DNA of 11,433 bases from Paracoccaceae bacterium. Lineage in GTDB: Bacteria > Pseudomonadota > Alphaproteobacteria > Rhodobacterales > Rhodobacteraceae. The notes beneath the pieces are model-generated. The model searched no databases, had not been told where the DNA came from, and saw nothing but the letters and a program-made list of their open reading frames with translations. A program made the position numbers and the translations under genes. The stretch covers positions 1 to 11,433 of the forward strand of contig SKWP01000036.1 of NCBI GenBank assembly GCA_007128865.1, in the 5' to 3' direction. This document shows, in pieces, positions 1 through 7,500 of the stretch (the first letter of the stretch is position 1; each line of letters starts with the position of its first letter).

Positions 1-791
1 GCCCGGTCCAGCAACAGCACCCCGCCGGCCTGCCAGGCGATACCGCGCAACCCGGCCCCTGCGGCGCGGCGCACGGCATCGGGGCCGAGCGCCGGCATGT
101 CGGCGCGCAGCTCCTGCCCGGGCTTGGGGGCCTTGAACAACAGCCCGCCGGCCGGCGCATCGGGAAACCGCGCGCGCATCTGCGCGACATGCTCCAGCAT
201 GGCATCGGTGCCCGGCAAGGCCTCGAGTGCCAGGCACAGGCCGCGAGCCACCACCGCGCCCTGCCCCACATCGACGGCGCCAAGTGCCGCAACGATCCGC
301 GCGGCGCGGTCGACATCGGCGCGGTCGGCGGCATCGGGGCTGCGCGCGGTCAGCACGCCGGGGCCCGGCACCAGGTCGGGGGCGATGTCATGAGCGCCCA
401 GCACCGCAAAGCCGTCTTCCTCGATTATCTCGATGACGATCCGCAGCGCCGCATCATCCCCGGCCCCAAGTGCCGCCGCCAGCCGCGGGACCAGCGCCGC
501 GGTGCGCGGATCAAAGGCCTCGGGGTCAAGCCGTGGCCGGCGCACCGCCCCGGCCAGAACCACCCGGCGCACACCCTGCGCATGCAGATGGTCCAGAAAC
601 GGCATCAGCCGTTCGATGCGAAAGCGCTGCACGGGCCGGTCGCCCAACGCCTCCAGCGTCAGGCCTTCGAGCCCGGCCAGAACCGGGGGCGTTCCCTGCG
701 CCTCGAGCGTCTCGGCCAGAAGCCGCGGCAGCAGCCCGGTTCCGGCAAGGATCGCAACCTGCCCACCGCCCTGATCACCTGCACCGGTCAT
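1..791 (-). CDS. lpxI: LpxI, UDP-2,3-diacylglucosamine pyrophosphatase (3' end cut by window edge)
   Basis: LpxI hydrolyses UDP-2,3-diacylglucosamine to lipid X and UMP at the inner membrane, replacing LpxH in many alphaproteobacteria. I translated 263 codons from ATG 791 with no stop, so only the C-terminal tip (roughly 10 to 20 residues by family length) lies outside the window. Family signatures seen: an N-terminal nucleotide-binding-like loop (AILAGTGLLP, residues 13-22), GAVRRP (81-86), a DD pair (112-113), DVGQGAVV (174-181), LEALPGTDAML (189-199), and LLFKAPKPGQELRADMPALG (217-236), which contains the conserved basic and Asp residues of the catalytic region. The start overlaps the lpxA stop as ATGA. 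I see no clear Shine-Dalgarno sequence, which fits translational coupling. The usual next gene would be lpxB, beyond the edge. Family assignment is from recognised motifs. Confidence 0.93.
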   Translation of the reverse strand, partial: MTGAGDQGGGQVAILAGTGLLPRLLAETLEAQGTPPVLAGLEGLTLEALGDRPVQRFRIERLMPFLDHLHAQGVRRVVLAGAVRRPRLDPEAFDPRTAALVPRLAAALGAGDDAALRIVIEIIEEDGFAVLGAHDIAPDLVPGPGVLTARSPDAADRADVDRAARIVAALGAVDVGQGAVVARGLCLALEALPGTDAMLEHVAQMRARFPDAPAGGLLFKAPKPGQELRADMPALGPDAVRRAAGAGLRGIAWQAGGVLLLDR

Positions 792-1585
792 TGCGGCGCC
801 AGGAAGGATCGGTCGGTGTCGGCAAGGATGAATTCGACCATCTCGCGCACATGATCGCTGTCGGTCTCGTCGCGCAGGGTTCTGGCGCGTTCGGCCAGCA
901 CGCCCGGACCGGAAGCAAGCCGGTCATAGGCGGCGCGCAACGCGGCGATTTCGCCGCGCGACACCCCGCGACGTTTCAGCCCGATGAGGTTGAGCCCGTC
1001 CACACGTCCGCGCGGCCCCTGCACGAGCGCAAAGGGCATCACGTCATGGCTGACCATCGTCACCGCACCGATGATGGCGCCGCGCCCGACCCGGACAAAC
1101 TGGTGAATGCCCGAAAGCCCGCCCACGATCACATCATCGGCCAGCACGCAATGCCCGCCAAGCGCTGCCTGATTGGCAAGGATCACCCGGTTGCCGACAA
1201 TGGTATCATGCCCGACATGGGAGCCGGTCATGAACATGCAGTCGTCGCCCACGCGGGTAATGCCGCCGCCGCCTTCGGTTCCGGTGTTCAGTGTCGCGCC
1301 CTCGCGGATACGACAGCGTGCGCCCACCACCAGACGCGTCGGTTCGCCCCGGTATTTCAGATCCTGCGGTTCCTCGCCGACGCAGGCAAAGGAATACACC
1401 ACGCAGCCGGGCCCGAGCGTCGTGCGGCCGGTCACCACCGCGTGGCTGCGCAGCTCGCACCCCTCCCCCAGCCGCACATGCCTGCCCACGACCGCGAACG
1501 GGCCGATGACGCATCCCGCATCGATCCCGGCGCCCGGCTCGATGATCGCTGCAGGATGCACCTGCGCGGATGGGTGGACGGACAT
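788..1585 (-). CDS. lpxA: LpxA, acyl-ACP:UDP-N-acetylglucosamine O-acyltransferase
   Basis: LpxA performs the first step of lipid A synthesis, moving a 3-hydroxyacyl chain from ACP to the 3-OH of UDP-GlcNAc in the cytoplasm. The 265-residue product matches the usual length (E. coli 262). Residues 1-190 form a left-handed beta-helix of hexapeptide repeats; the helical C-terminal domain follows the NLIGLKRRGVSR motif (about residues 199-210). The catalytic His is H126 in GSHVGHD (E. coli H125), with H145 and H161 matching E. coli H144 and H160. The acyl-chain 'ruler' site (E. coli G173) is A174. The gene starts 6 nt after the fabZ stop behind only a weak ribosome site (AGGG/GAG), and its TGA overlaps the lpxI ATG, so it is translated from a shared fabZ-lpxA-lpxI mRNA. 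Confidence 0.97.
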   Translation of the reverse strand: MSVHPSAQVHPAAIIEPGAGIDAGCVIGPFAVVGRHVRLGEGCELRSHAVVTGRTTLGPGCVVYSFACVGEEPQDLKYRGEPTRLVVGARCRIREGATLNTGTEGGGGITRVGDDCMFMTGSHVGHDTIVGNRVILANQAALGGHCVLADDVIVGGLSGIHQFVRVGRGAIIGAVTMVSHDVMPFALVQGPRGRVDGLNLIGLKRRGVSRGEIAALRAAYDRLASGPGVLAERARTLRDETDSDHVREMVEFILADTDRSFLAPQ

Positions 1586-1591
1586 GCGCGC

Positions 1592-2077
1592 TCAGCCCTG
1601 GTCGTTGCCGTTGTAATCGATCATGGCGGTAAAGGCGGCCTCGGCAACCACCGCATCGCCGACCCGCCCGATCCCTTCCAGCTTCCAGACACGGGTCGAT
1701 CCGCGCCTGACCTCGACATGCAGTTCGAGCACGTCGCCGGGCCCCACCTTGCGGCGGAACTTCGCGCGCTCGATCCCCATGAAATAGACCAGCGGGTCGC
1801 GATCGACGAGATCCAGCGTCAGGCCGACCAGAATCGCTGCGGTCTGGGCCATTGCCTCGACGATGGCAACACCCGGCATCACCGGCACCTGCGGGAAATG
1901 GCCCTGGAAATGCGGCTCGTTGAAGGTGACGTTCTTGATCCCGACCGCGCCGGCGCCAAGGCGGATGTCGCGTACCCGATCCACGAACAGGAACGGATAG
2001 CGATGCGGAATGGTGCGCTGGATGATATCGATGCCGACCTCACGGGTATCGGCCCAGCGATTCTGCGTCTCGGTCAT
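1592..2077 (-). CDS. fabZ: FabZ, 3-hydroxyacyl-ACP dehydratase
   Basis: FabZ dehydrates 3-hydroxyacyl-ACP to trans-2-enoyl-ACP during fatty acid elongation, drawing on the same 3-hydroxyacyl-ACP pool that LpxA uses. The 161-residue product has the hot-dog fold signatures [11 protein letters not shown] (25-35), the catalytic His in FQGHFP (H60) and the catalytic Glu in VEAMAQ (E74). An in-frame extension reaches ATG 2281 (229 residues), but its extra 68 residues are Arg/Pro/Gly-rich and unlike FabZ. I chose ATG 2077, whose product (MTETQNRW...) has the normal FabZ length. The Shine-Dalgarno signal is poor (AGGA about 13 nt upstream). It is the first gene of the lipid A block here; lpxD, skp and bamA do not precede it. 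Confidence 0.95.
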   Translation of the reverse strand: MTETQNRWADTREVGIDIIQRTIPHRYPFLFVDRVRDIRLGAGAVGIKNVTFNEPHFQGHFPQVPVMPGVAIVEAMAQTAAILVGLTLDLVDRDPLVYFMGIERAKFRRKVGPGDVLELHVEVRRGSTRVWKLEGIGRVGDAVVAEAAFTAMIDYNGNDQG

Positions 2078-2181
2078 ATGCTGCCCCGCGTCCTGCTGCC
2101 GCACCCCTGGCCTCTGGCACGCGCGTTCGCCGAAGCGGCGGCGCGGCGAACCGGCAGGGCGCCGGGAAATTCCCCTGCGAC

Positions 2182-2210
2182 TGACTAGCAACAAGCCCGG
2201 CGGGTGACAA
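2182..2210 (-). promoter_or_regulatory. Candidate sigma-70 promoter for fabZ-lpxA-lpxI
   Basis: In the 269-nt gap between cysE and fabZ, the minus strand has TTGTCA (2205-2210; 5 of 6 matches to the -35 consensus), a 17-nt spacer and TAGTCA (2182-2187; a poor -10). Transcription would begin near 2175, leaving a leader of about 100 nt. The gap contains no other gene-like frame and no clear terminator. The weak -10 makes this a guess supported mainly by spacing and position. Confidence 0.25.
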
Positions 2211-2346
2211 GCGAGCCCGGCACGCTGAATGCCCATGATGATATCGCTTGCCGGCGGCCCGATCGGCCCACGCAGCGACACGCCCGGCCCGGCCTGGTCA
2301 GCGGGCCTTCAGGTTGCGGCCTTCGCTCGGCAACCGGCAGCGGGAA

Positions 2347-3156
2347 TCAGATATCATCCCCCAGCGTCTGATGCATGCTGCGGGCCGGCTGGTCGCACCC
2401 GGCCTCTCCGACGATGCGCGCCGGAACCCCGGCAACCGTCTTGCAATCGGGCACGTCGCTCAGCACCACCGAGCCGGCCGCGACACGGGTACAGCGCCCG
2501 ATGCGGATGTTGCCCAGCACCTTGGCCCCGGCCCCGATAAGCACGCCATCGCCGATCTTGGGGTGGCGGTCGCCATGTTCCTTGCCGGTTCCGCCCAGCG
2601 TGACCGAATGCAACAGCGAAACATTGTTGCCGACAACCGCGGTTTCCCCGATCACGATGGCATGGGCATGGTCGATCATCAGCCCCTGCCCGATCCTTGC
2701 CGCCGGGTGAATGTCGACCGAAAAGACCTCAGAACAGCGCGCCTGGATGAACAGCGCCATGTCCCGCCTGCCCTCGCGCCACAGCCAGTGCGCCACCCGA
2801 TGCGCCTGCACTGCCTGAAAGCCCTTGAAGAACAGTACCGCCTCGACCAGCCGGTTGCAGGCCGGATCGCGCTCGTGCACCGCCACCAGATCGGCGCGCG
2901 CGGCCTTGCCCAGGCCGGGGTCGCCGGCATAAGCGGCGCTCGCGATCTCGCGCAGCAGCTGCTCTCCCAACTCGCCCGAGGTCAGCTTCATGGCAAAGCG
3001 GTAGGCCAGCGCGTCCTCGAAGCTGGCATGATGCAGCAGGCTTGCATGCAGCGCGCTGCCCAGCAGCGGCTCGTCCCGCACCGATTGCTCTGCCTCCGCA
3101 CGGATGCGTTGCCAGACCGGGTCCAGTTCGGCCACGGCCTTTGCGCGTTGGGTCAT
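2347..3156 (-). CDS. cysE: CysE, serine O-acetyltransferase
   Basis: CysE acetylates L-serine with acetyl-CoA to O-acetylserine, the committed step of cysteine synthesis. The 269-residue product has the N-terminal helical SATase domain (about 10-145) and a C-terminal hexapeptide left-handed beta-helix (about 147-240). Active-site residues match E. coli with a +5 offset: D148 and H163 (DIHPAA...LMIDHAHA) and H198 (GDRHPK), with the SVTLGGTGK signature at 184-192. The protein ends in Ile (GDDI); in this family the C-terminal Ile inserts into the CysK active site to form the cysteine synthase complex. Start ATG 3156 is supported by a strong GAGGGGAG ribosome site and by the start of homology. 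Upstream, the same frame stays open for 133 more codons into a separate small ORF, so a longer fused product is possible. Confidence 0.96.
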   Translation of the reverse strand: MTQRAKAVAELDPVWQRIRAEAEQSVRDEPLLGSALHASLLHHASFEDALAYRFAMKLTSGELGEQLLREIASAAYAGDPGLGKAARADLVAVHERDPACNRLVEAVLFFKGFQAVQAHRVAHWLWREGRRDMALFIQARCSEVFSVDIHPAARIGQGLMIDHAHAIVIGETAVVGNNVSLLHSVTLGGTGKEHGDRHPKIGDGVLIGAGAKVLGNIRIGRCTRVAAGSVVLSDVPDCKTVAGVPARIVGEAGCDQPARSMHQTLGDDI

Positions 3157-3555
3157 TGCGTTGTCTCCCCTCGGTCGGTGGCGTTCAATATAACCGATCG
3201 GCCGGGGATTTCGAGGGCCGCACCGCGACGATTGCAAAGCCACGCTGCCACGCCGGGCGCGATGGGCCCGCTGCCGCGCTTCCAGCACCGCCAGCGCACA
3301 GCCCAGCGCGGCCAGGTATTCCGGATCGTCCAGAAACGGCTCCTGTCCGGGCATTCCGCCGCAGGCCGCCAGCGCCGCAGCCATCAGACTGCCACCGCCA
3401 TGCAGCGGATGCCCCCGCCCCAGACGGCGGCGCATCCGGTCACCGAGCCCGGCGGCGTCGATCAGTGCGCGCATGCGCCCGGCCCGTTCTTCCGGCGCCA
3501 CCCTGCGCAGCACCAGCGCAGCCGCGACCAGATCGCCCCACAGCGGCTGACGCAT
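3157..3555 (-). CDS. Short Rhodobacterales-type uncharacterised ORF, open into cysE without a stop
   Basis: From ATG 3555 (AGG about 8 nt upstream) the frame encodes MRQPLWGDLVAAALVL, then RRRLGRGHPLHGGGSLMAAA (residues 42-61), then EPFLDDPEYLAALGCALAVL (72-91). This pattern resembles a family of short (about 90-110 residue) uncharacterised proteins near cysE/GTA loci in Rhodobacterales, which I believe is called DUF7742; that name is from memory. Function is unknown. Homology-like sequence fades near residue 96, and no stop follows. The frame runs through the cysE -10 and ribosome site directly into CysE, making 402 codons in all. Either the stop was lost and a fusion is made, or the frame has shifted near the 3' end: a frame one base off ends in TGA at 3185-3187. 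No signal peptide or membrane helix is seen. Confidence 0.6.
3165..3172 (-). promoter_or_regulatory. Ribosome binding site deciding the cysE start
   Basis: The minus strand reads GAGGGGAG, 8 nt before ATG 3156. It is a strong anti-16S match, and one of the clearest Shine-Dalgarno sequences in the window. It argues that cysE is translated from its own start even though the reading frame is open upstream. Confidence 0.7.
3187..3192 (-). promoter_or_regulatory. Candidate -10 element for cysE
   Basis: The minus strand reads TATATT (5 of 6 matches to TATAAT), an AT-rich island in very GC-rich surroundings. It lies about 31 nt before the cysE ATG, giving a short leader of roughly 24 nt that contains the ribosome site. 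The -35 position at 17-nt spacing (CTCGAA, 3210-3215) is a poor match. A palindrome, CCGATCGG (3194-3201), sits next to the element inside the spacer. Confidence 0.3.
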
Positions 3556-3561
3556 GCCGGC

Positions 3562-3747
3562 CTAACGGGCTGCCGAAAAGGTGTTGCGCCAGACCGACTG
3601 CGCAATCGAGCCCGGGAAACCGTTCCGCACGTCGCCTGCCACAGCTTCCGCCCGGGCGACCAGCCCGGGCCGCGTCCAACCCTGTGGTCGGGAGGGCGCA
3701 TTGCAACGTTGAAGATCACTCAATGGTTGCAGGAGTTTGGCAGGCAT
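3562..3747 (-). CDS. Possible small ORF, 61 residues, unknown
   Basis: This ORF begins at ATG 3747 with a good Shine-Dalgarno sequence (GGGAGCG, about 5 nt upstream), ends with TAG at 3562, and is followed 6 nt later by the next ORF at 3555. The product starts MPAKLLQPLSDLQRC and is basic, with no membrane segment. I recognise no family. Third codon positions are about two-thirds G/C by my count, lower than in the flanking genes, especially in the first 25 codons, which argues against strong selection as a gene. An in-frame ATG at 3849 gives 95 residues but adds low-complexity Arg-rich sequence. It could equally be a leader region of the downstream ORF. Confidence 0.3.
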   Translation of the reverse strand: MPAKLLQPLSDLQRCNAPSRPQGWTRPGLVARAEAVAGDVRNGFPGSIAQSVWRNTFSAAR

Positions 3748-3826
3748 AAATCGCTCCCATACCGGCGTTCCGACGCGCCCTCCCGGGGTCGGGCGCGCGC
3801 CCTCTTCGCTCCGGTTCCGATGGCAG

Positions 3827-3847
3827 GACAGAGGAGTTTTCCTCGTC
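3827..3847. other. Hairpin after the GTA-linked operon
   Basis: The plus strand has GAC-A-GAGGA-GTTT-TCCTC-GTC: an 8-bp stem with a single bulged A and a 4-nt loop, starting 23 nt after the DUF2793 stop in the direction of transcription. No U-tract follows on the minus strand, so it is not a textbook intrinsic terminator. It may mark the end of the GTA transcript or stabilise its 3' end. The surrounding 3748-3869 stretch holds no convincing gene, but also carries a perfect 12-bp palindrome GGGCGCGCGCCC (3791-3802). Confidence 0.3.
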
Positions 3848-3869
3848 AAGCCCCGCCCGGTTTTCCCTT

Positions 3870-4592
3870 TCAGGGGCCAGCCTGCAGCCCCGGAAGCGAG
3901 AATTCGGCATAATGCGCCGCCAGCCTGACCGTGCCGCCGGCAAAGTCTCCGCCCTCGGCGGTCAGCAGCAGTGTCTCGGACTGGTATAGCGCCATCGGCG
4001 CCCCCAGCAGCCCGCGGCCGAAGGCACCAAGCCCCGTGCCGAGCCCGGTGCCGAAACGGTCCTCGGCCGCGTCCATGCCCAGCCGCCAGCTTGCCAGCGT
4101 TCCGGTGACCGGCACCACCACGCGCGCCGAAACGGCAAACAGCAGCACATTGGCCGGCAATGCCTGCACCGTAGGGGATTGCGCCCCCGCGCCGATCTCG
4201 TGATCGAACTCCTGCACCCGCACAAAGGTACCCGCCCCCGAAGGTGCCAGCGCCAGCGCCCCCCCGCGCCAGGCCGAGCCATCGAAAACCGCCGGCTGGT
4301 GTTCATCGGCGATCCAGCCGCGCCAGCCCGGCCCCGGCGTCACGAACACCCAGCCGCCATTGGCAAGCACCGCCAGCTTGCCGGCCTGCCCCGCCCATTC
4401 GTTCACCGCGCCGGCCGGAACCGCATGCACCAGCCCTTCGGACTGGGTCGGCGGCGGCGCGGTGACGCTGCGCGACTGGATCACCAGCTGGCCCAGCGCA
4501 TCCAGCCGGGCAAGCGCCTCGTTCACCGTGACATGTTTCTGTGCCTGCGCCGGCTGCACCAGCGGCAGCGCGAAATTGACCGTCTCAGTCAT
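3870..4592 (-). CDS. DUF2793 family protein, GTA-linked, probable fibre or adhesin component
   Basis: The N-terminal domain (about residues 5-108) shows the DUF2793 signature LPLVQPAQAQKHVTVNEALA, with GWRGWIADEHQPAVFDGSAW at 89-108. The C-terminal part (about 120-237) is beta-rich, with a glycine-rich GTGLGTGLGAFGRG stretch (181-194) and a closing LLLTAEGGDFAGGTVRLAAHY block (208-228). DUF2793 proteins are common downstream of ORFG15 in GTA clusters. From memory, a DUF2793-type protein encoded elsewhere (Rcc00171) forms tail fibres in Rhodobacter capsulatus GTA, so surface binding is the likely role; that is inference. The ATG lies inside the last codons of ORFG15 (8-nt overlap) with GAGG 4 nt upstream, so it belongs to the GTA operon. 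It is probably the last gene of that operon. Confidence 0.85.
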   Translation of the reverse strand: MTETVNFALPLVQPAQAQKHVTVNEALARLDALGQLVIQSRSVTAPPPTQSEGLVHAVPAGAVNEWAGQAGKLAVLANGGWVFVTPGPGWRGWIADEHQPAVFDGSAWRGGALALAPSGAGTFVRVQEFDHEIGAGAQSPTVQALPANVLLFAVSARVVVPVTGTLASWRLGMDAAEDRFGTGLGTGLGAFGRGLLGAPMALYQSETLLLTAEGGDFAGGTVRLAAHYAEFSLPGLQAGP

Positions 4593-7500
4593 TCACCTCG
4601 ATCTCCGTAAAGGGGCCGGCGCCGAAGCGCTGCGAAACCTGTGCAACCGCCAGCCGCCAGGGCGGCGCAACACCGTCCGCCGCCCGTTCGGCGGCGGCAT
4701 AGTCCCATTGCGGCGCGCTCGCGAATACCTCGCGCCGAACCGCGCCCTGGGCGTCGCGCACTCGGACAAGATAGGCCTCGCTGTCCTCGCCCAGCGGCAC
4801 CTCGGGCGCGTCCCAGCCGTCGCCGCCAATGCGCGTGCGCCGAACCCAGACAAAGCGGATGGTGTCGTCCGGCAACCGGCGCTGGCGCAGATGCACCGGC
4901 GCATAGGGCCGCAACCCGATCCCTGCAAAGGCCTCTGCCCGATGGATGAAGGAAGGATCGTCCAGCGCCCGCTGCGCCGGGCCGATGCGCCAGTGCCGCA
5001 CCAGCCCGCGCGCCGCATCCGACAGGTCGGGCTGCACCAGCGCCGGCGTCACCGCAACCAGCCATGAACCTTCGGGCCAGACCTCGGGGATCGCGGCCTC
5101 GGTCCCGAACTGTCCGCGCAACCGCAGCGAAAGCTCCCAGACCCCCGGCGCCACCGGCACCGCCTGGGCGAACTGGAACAGCTCCCATCCCGCCGCATCG
5201 CCCGACCCGATCGCCACCAGATTCGCCCCCGCCAGCACCGCCTCGGGCGCGGCCGAGGCAAACCCGCCCGGCCCGGCAATGCGCACCCGCAGCGCGCCAC
5301 CCCTGTCCCAGCGGCCGGGTGCGGCGCGTTCCAGCGGCGTTTCCGTAACCCCGATCACCGCCGGCGCATCGATCAGCCGGTTGAACTCATAGCCGGCATC
5401 CGACAGGCCCGAATATACCGCCACCGCCCCCGGCCAGGGCACCGCCCGCACCGCGACATGCGGGGCATGCGGCACCTCGTCACCGGTCATCAGCGGCAGG
5501 TCGAGGAATTTCGCCAGCACCGGCACCGGCGGCACGAAGGGCGCCAGCCGAACCGGCCCTTCCGGCACATCCGCCGGCAGGTAAAGCCCCGATTCCACCC
5601 GCACCGCGTCCACCTCCAGCGCGCCGGTGCGGTCGATCCGGTCGATGCGCCAGTCCTGCACCCCGTCGCCCCCGTCCAGGCGAACGACATCGCCCGCCCC
5701 CACCGGGGCCGAGGGCGGCAGCGCAAAGCGGGCCTGATCGCGCGCCACCCGCGCTTCGGCCAGCCAGCGCTCGGCCATGGCCCGCGCCTCGGCCCCGGTC
5801 AGCATCATCGCCAGTTCGCTGGCGGCCAGCCCGGCGGCGGGATCGTCGGCAAAGACCGCCTCGGCACTGCGGGTCTCGAAATCTCCCTCGGCCTCCACAT
5901 GCACGATACGCACCCGCCCTGCGGTCTCGGCCCGCGCCGCCCGCAGCCGCTCCAGCGCCCCGCCCTTGCGCTCGGCCAGCCGGCCGGCCGAAACCTCGGC
6001 CGCCGGCCGGCCGTCGCGCATCGCAAAGCGCAGCACGCCGTCACGCTCCACCGCATCGAACCCGTGCGCCAGCATCAGCGGCTGCAAGGTTGCGCGCGGG
6101 CTTTCGACACCGCCGGCAACATAGCCCCGCACCAGCCCGTAAAGGCGCGACACATCGAAATCGGTCAGCCCGGCGCGGGTGCAGATCTCGGCCACCACGG
6201 CGGCCAGCGGCTGGGCCGCGGACCGCCCTGAAACCCAGTGCCCGCGGATCCAGTTCTCGCCATCGCTCCACAATTCGCGGTTGGCGGGAAACTGCGGAAA
6301 CGGCCGCGCATCCCAGGCCCAGACATGGGCCCGCGCCACATCCACCATCGCCGCGCCATAGATGTCGGATACCGGGTTGTTCCCGGGCTCGCCCCAGTAG
6401 GACAGCATCGCGTGCAGATACTGCATCTGGATCAGGTCGTCGCGCCGCCCGCTGGAATAGGGCGGCAGCGCCGATTCCGATGACTTCGCATCGAAAAAGA
6501 GGTTCGGCGCATTGGTGCCCTTGTCCACCGCCGGGCAGCCGAATTCGGTAAACCAGATCGGCTTGGACCGCGGTACCCAGGCGGTGGGCTGGTCGGCCCG
6601 CACCCCGTCGATACGGTCGTGATGGGCATTCTCCCACCAACTGCGGATATCCTTGACCCGCCAGATCCAGGGCTCGCCAAAGGCACCATCCTCTATCGGC
6701 ACCCGCCGCTGCGCATCCCGCGCCAACGCATCGGGATAAAACCAGTCATGCCCCTCGCCCCCGGCCACATTGGCGCGCAGATAATCGAGGTTGTAGATCG
6801 ACCCCCAGCCGGCATCGGCGTGCCCGTCGCCGTCGCGCCAGTCCGACAGCGGCATGTAGTTGTCGATGCCGATGAAATCGATGTTGTCATCGGCCCAGAG
6901 CGCATCGAGGTGAAAGCGCCTGTCGCCGGGGCCATCGCTGAACCCGGAATACTCCGACCAGTCGGCGGCATAGCTGATCTTGGTTGCCGGCCCCAGCACC
7001 GCGCGCACCTCGGCCGCCAGCGCCCGCAGCGCCGCAACCGATGGCAGGCTGTCTCCGGCGCCGCGAATGCGGGTCAGACCGCGCATTTCCGATCCGATGC
7101 AGAAGGCATCGACCCCGCCCGCGGCCTTTGCCAGCCAGGCATAATGCAGGATGAAGCGGCGAAAGCCCCATTCCTGCGGCCCGCTGTAGACAACCGCATC
7201 GCCGGCAAGCGCAAAGTCGCCCGCCCCGGCGGTGCCAAAGAACGCCTCGACCTCGGCGGCGGCGGCGGCGCTGCGGTCGCTGCTGCCCTCCAGGCCCGGC
7301 GCCAGCGCGGTGGTGATCCGCCCGCGCCACGGCAGCGCCGGCTGGCCTTGCTGCCCCGTCCAGGGATCGGGCAGCGCGTTTCCGGCCATCTGCTCCATCA
7401 GGATGAAGGGGTAGAACATCACCTTCAGCCCGCGCGCATGGATCGTCCGGATCGCCTCCACCACGGCGGCATCGGCAGGCGTGCCGCCATAGACTGGCCG

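Noticed and set aside
2078..2190. Upstream frame ending in TGA that overlaps the fabZ ATG (ATGA)
   Set aside because: It looks like operon coupling, but the frame has no start codon after an in-frame TAG and encodes about 36 residues with no recognisable family.
2078..2281. 68-residue N-terminal extension of FabZ from ATG 2281
   Set aside because: It is Arg/Pro/Gly-rich and unlike FabZ. The shorter 161-residue protein has normal family length, and the extension crosses the candidate promoter.
470..3912. Plus-strand open frames 470-2188 (572 codons) and 2248-3912 (554 codons)
   Set aside because: Both are antisense to lpxI/lpxA/fabZ and to cysE with its upstream ORF, where clear catalytic motifs are read on the minus strand. 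Their composition is low-complexity.
5980..6010. Large imperfect inverted repeat CCGGCCGGCCGA...TCGGCC-GCC-GGCCGG
   Set aside because: It lies inside the ORFG15 coding region and is explained by Ala/Gly/Arg-rich codons in GC-rich DNA. No link to function is seen.
7256..7272. GGC/GCC trinucleotide run
   Set aside because: It encodes an alanine run in ORFG15 and is too short to count as a functional repeat.
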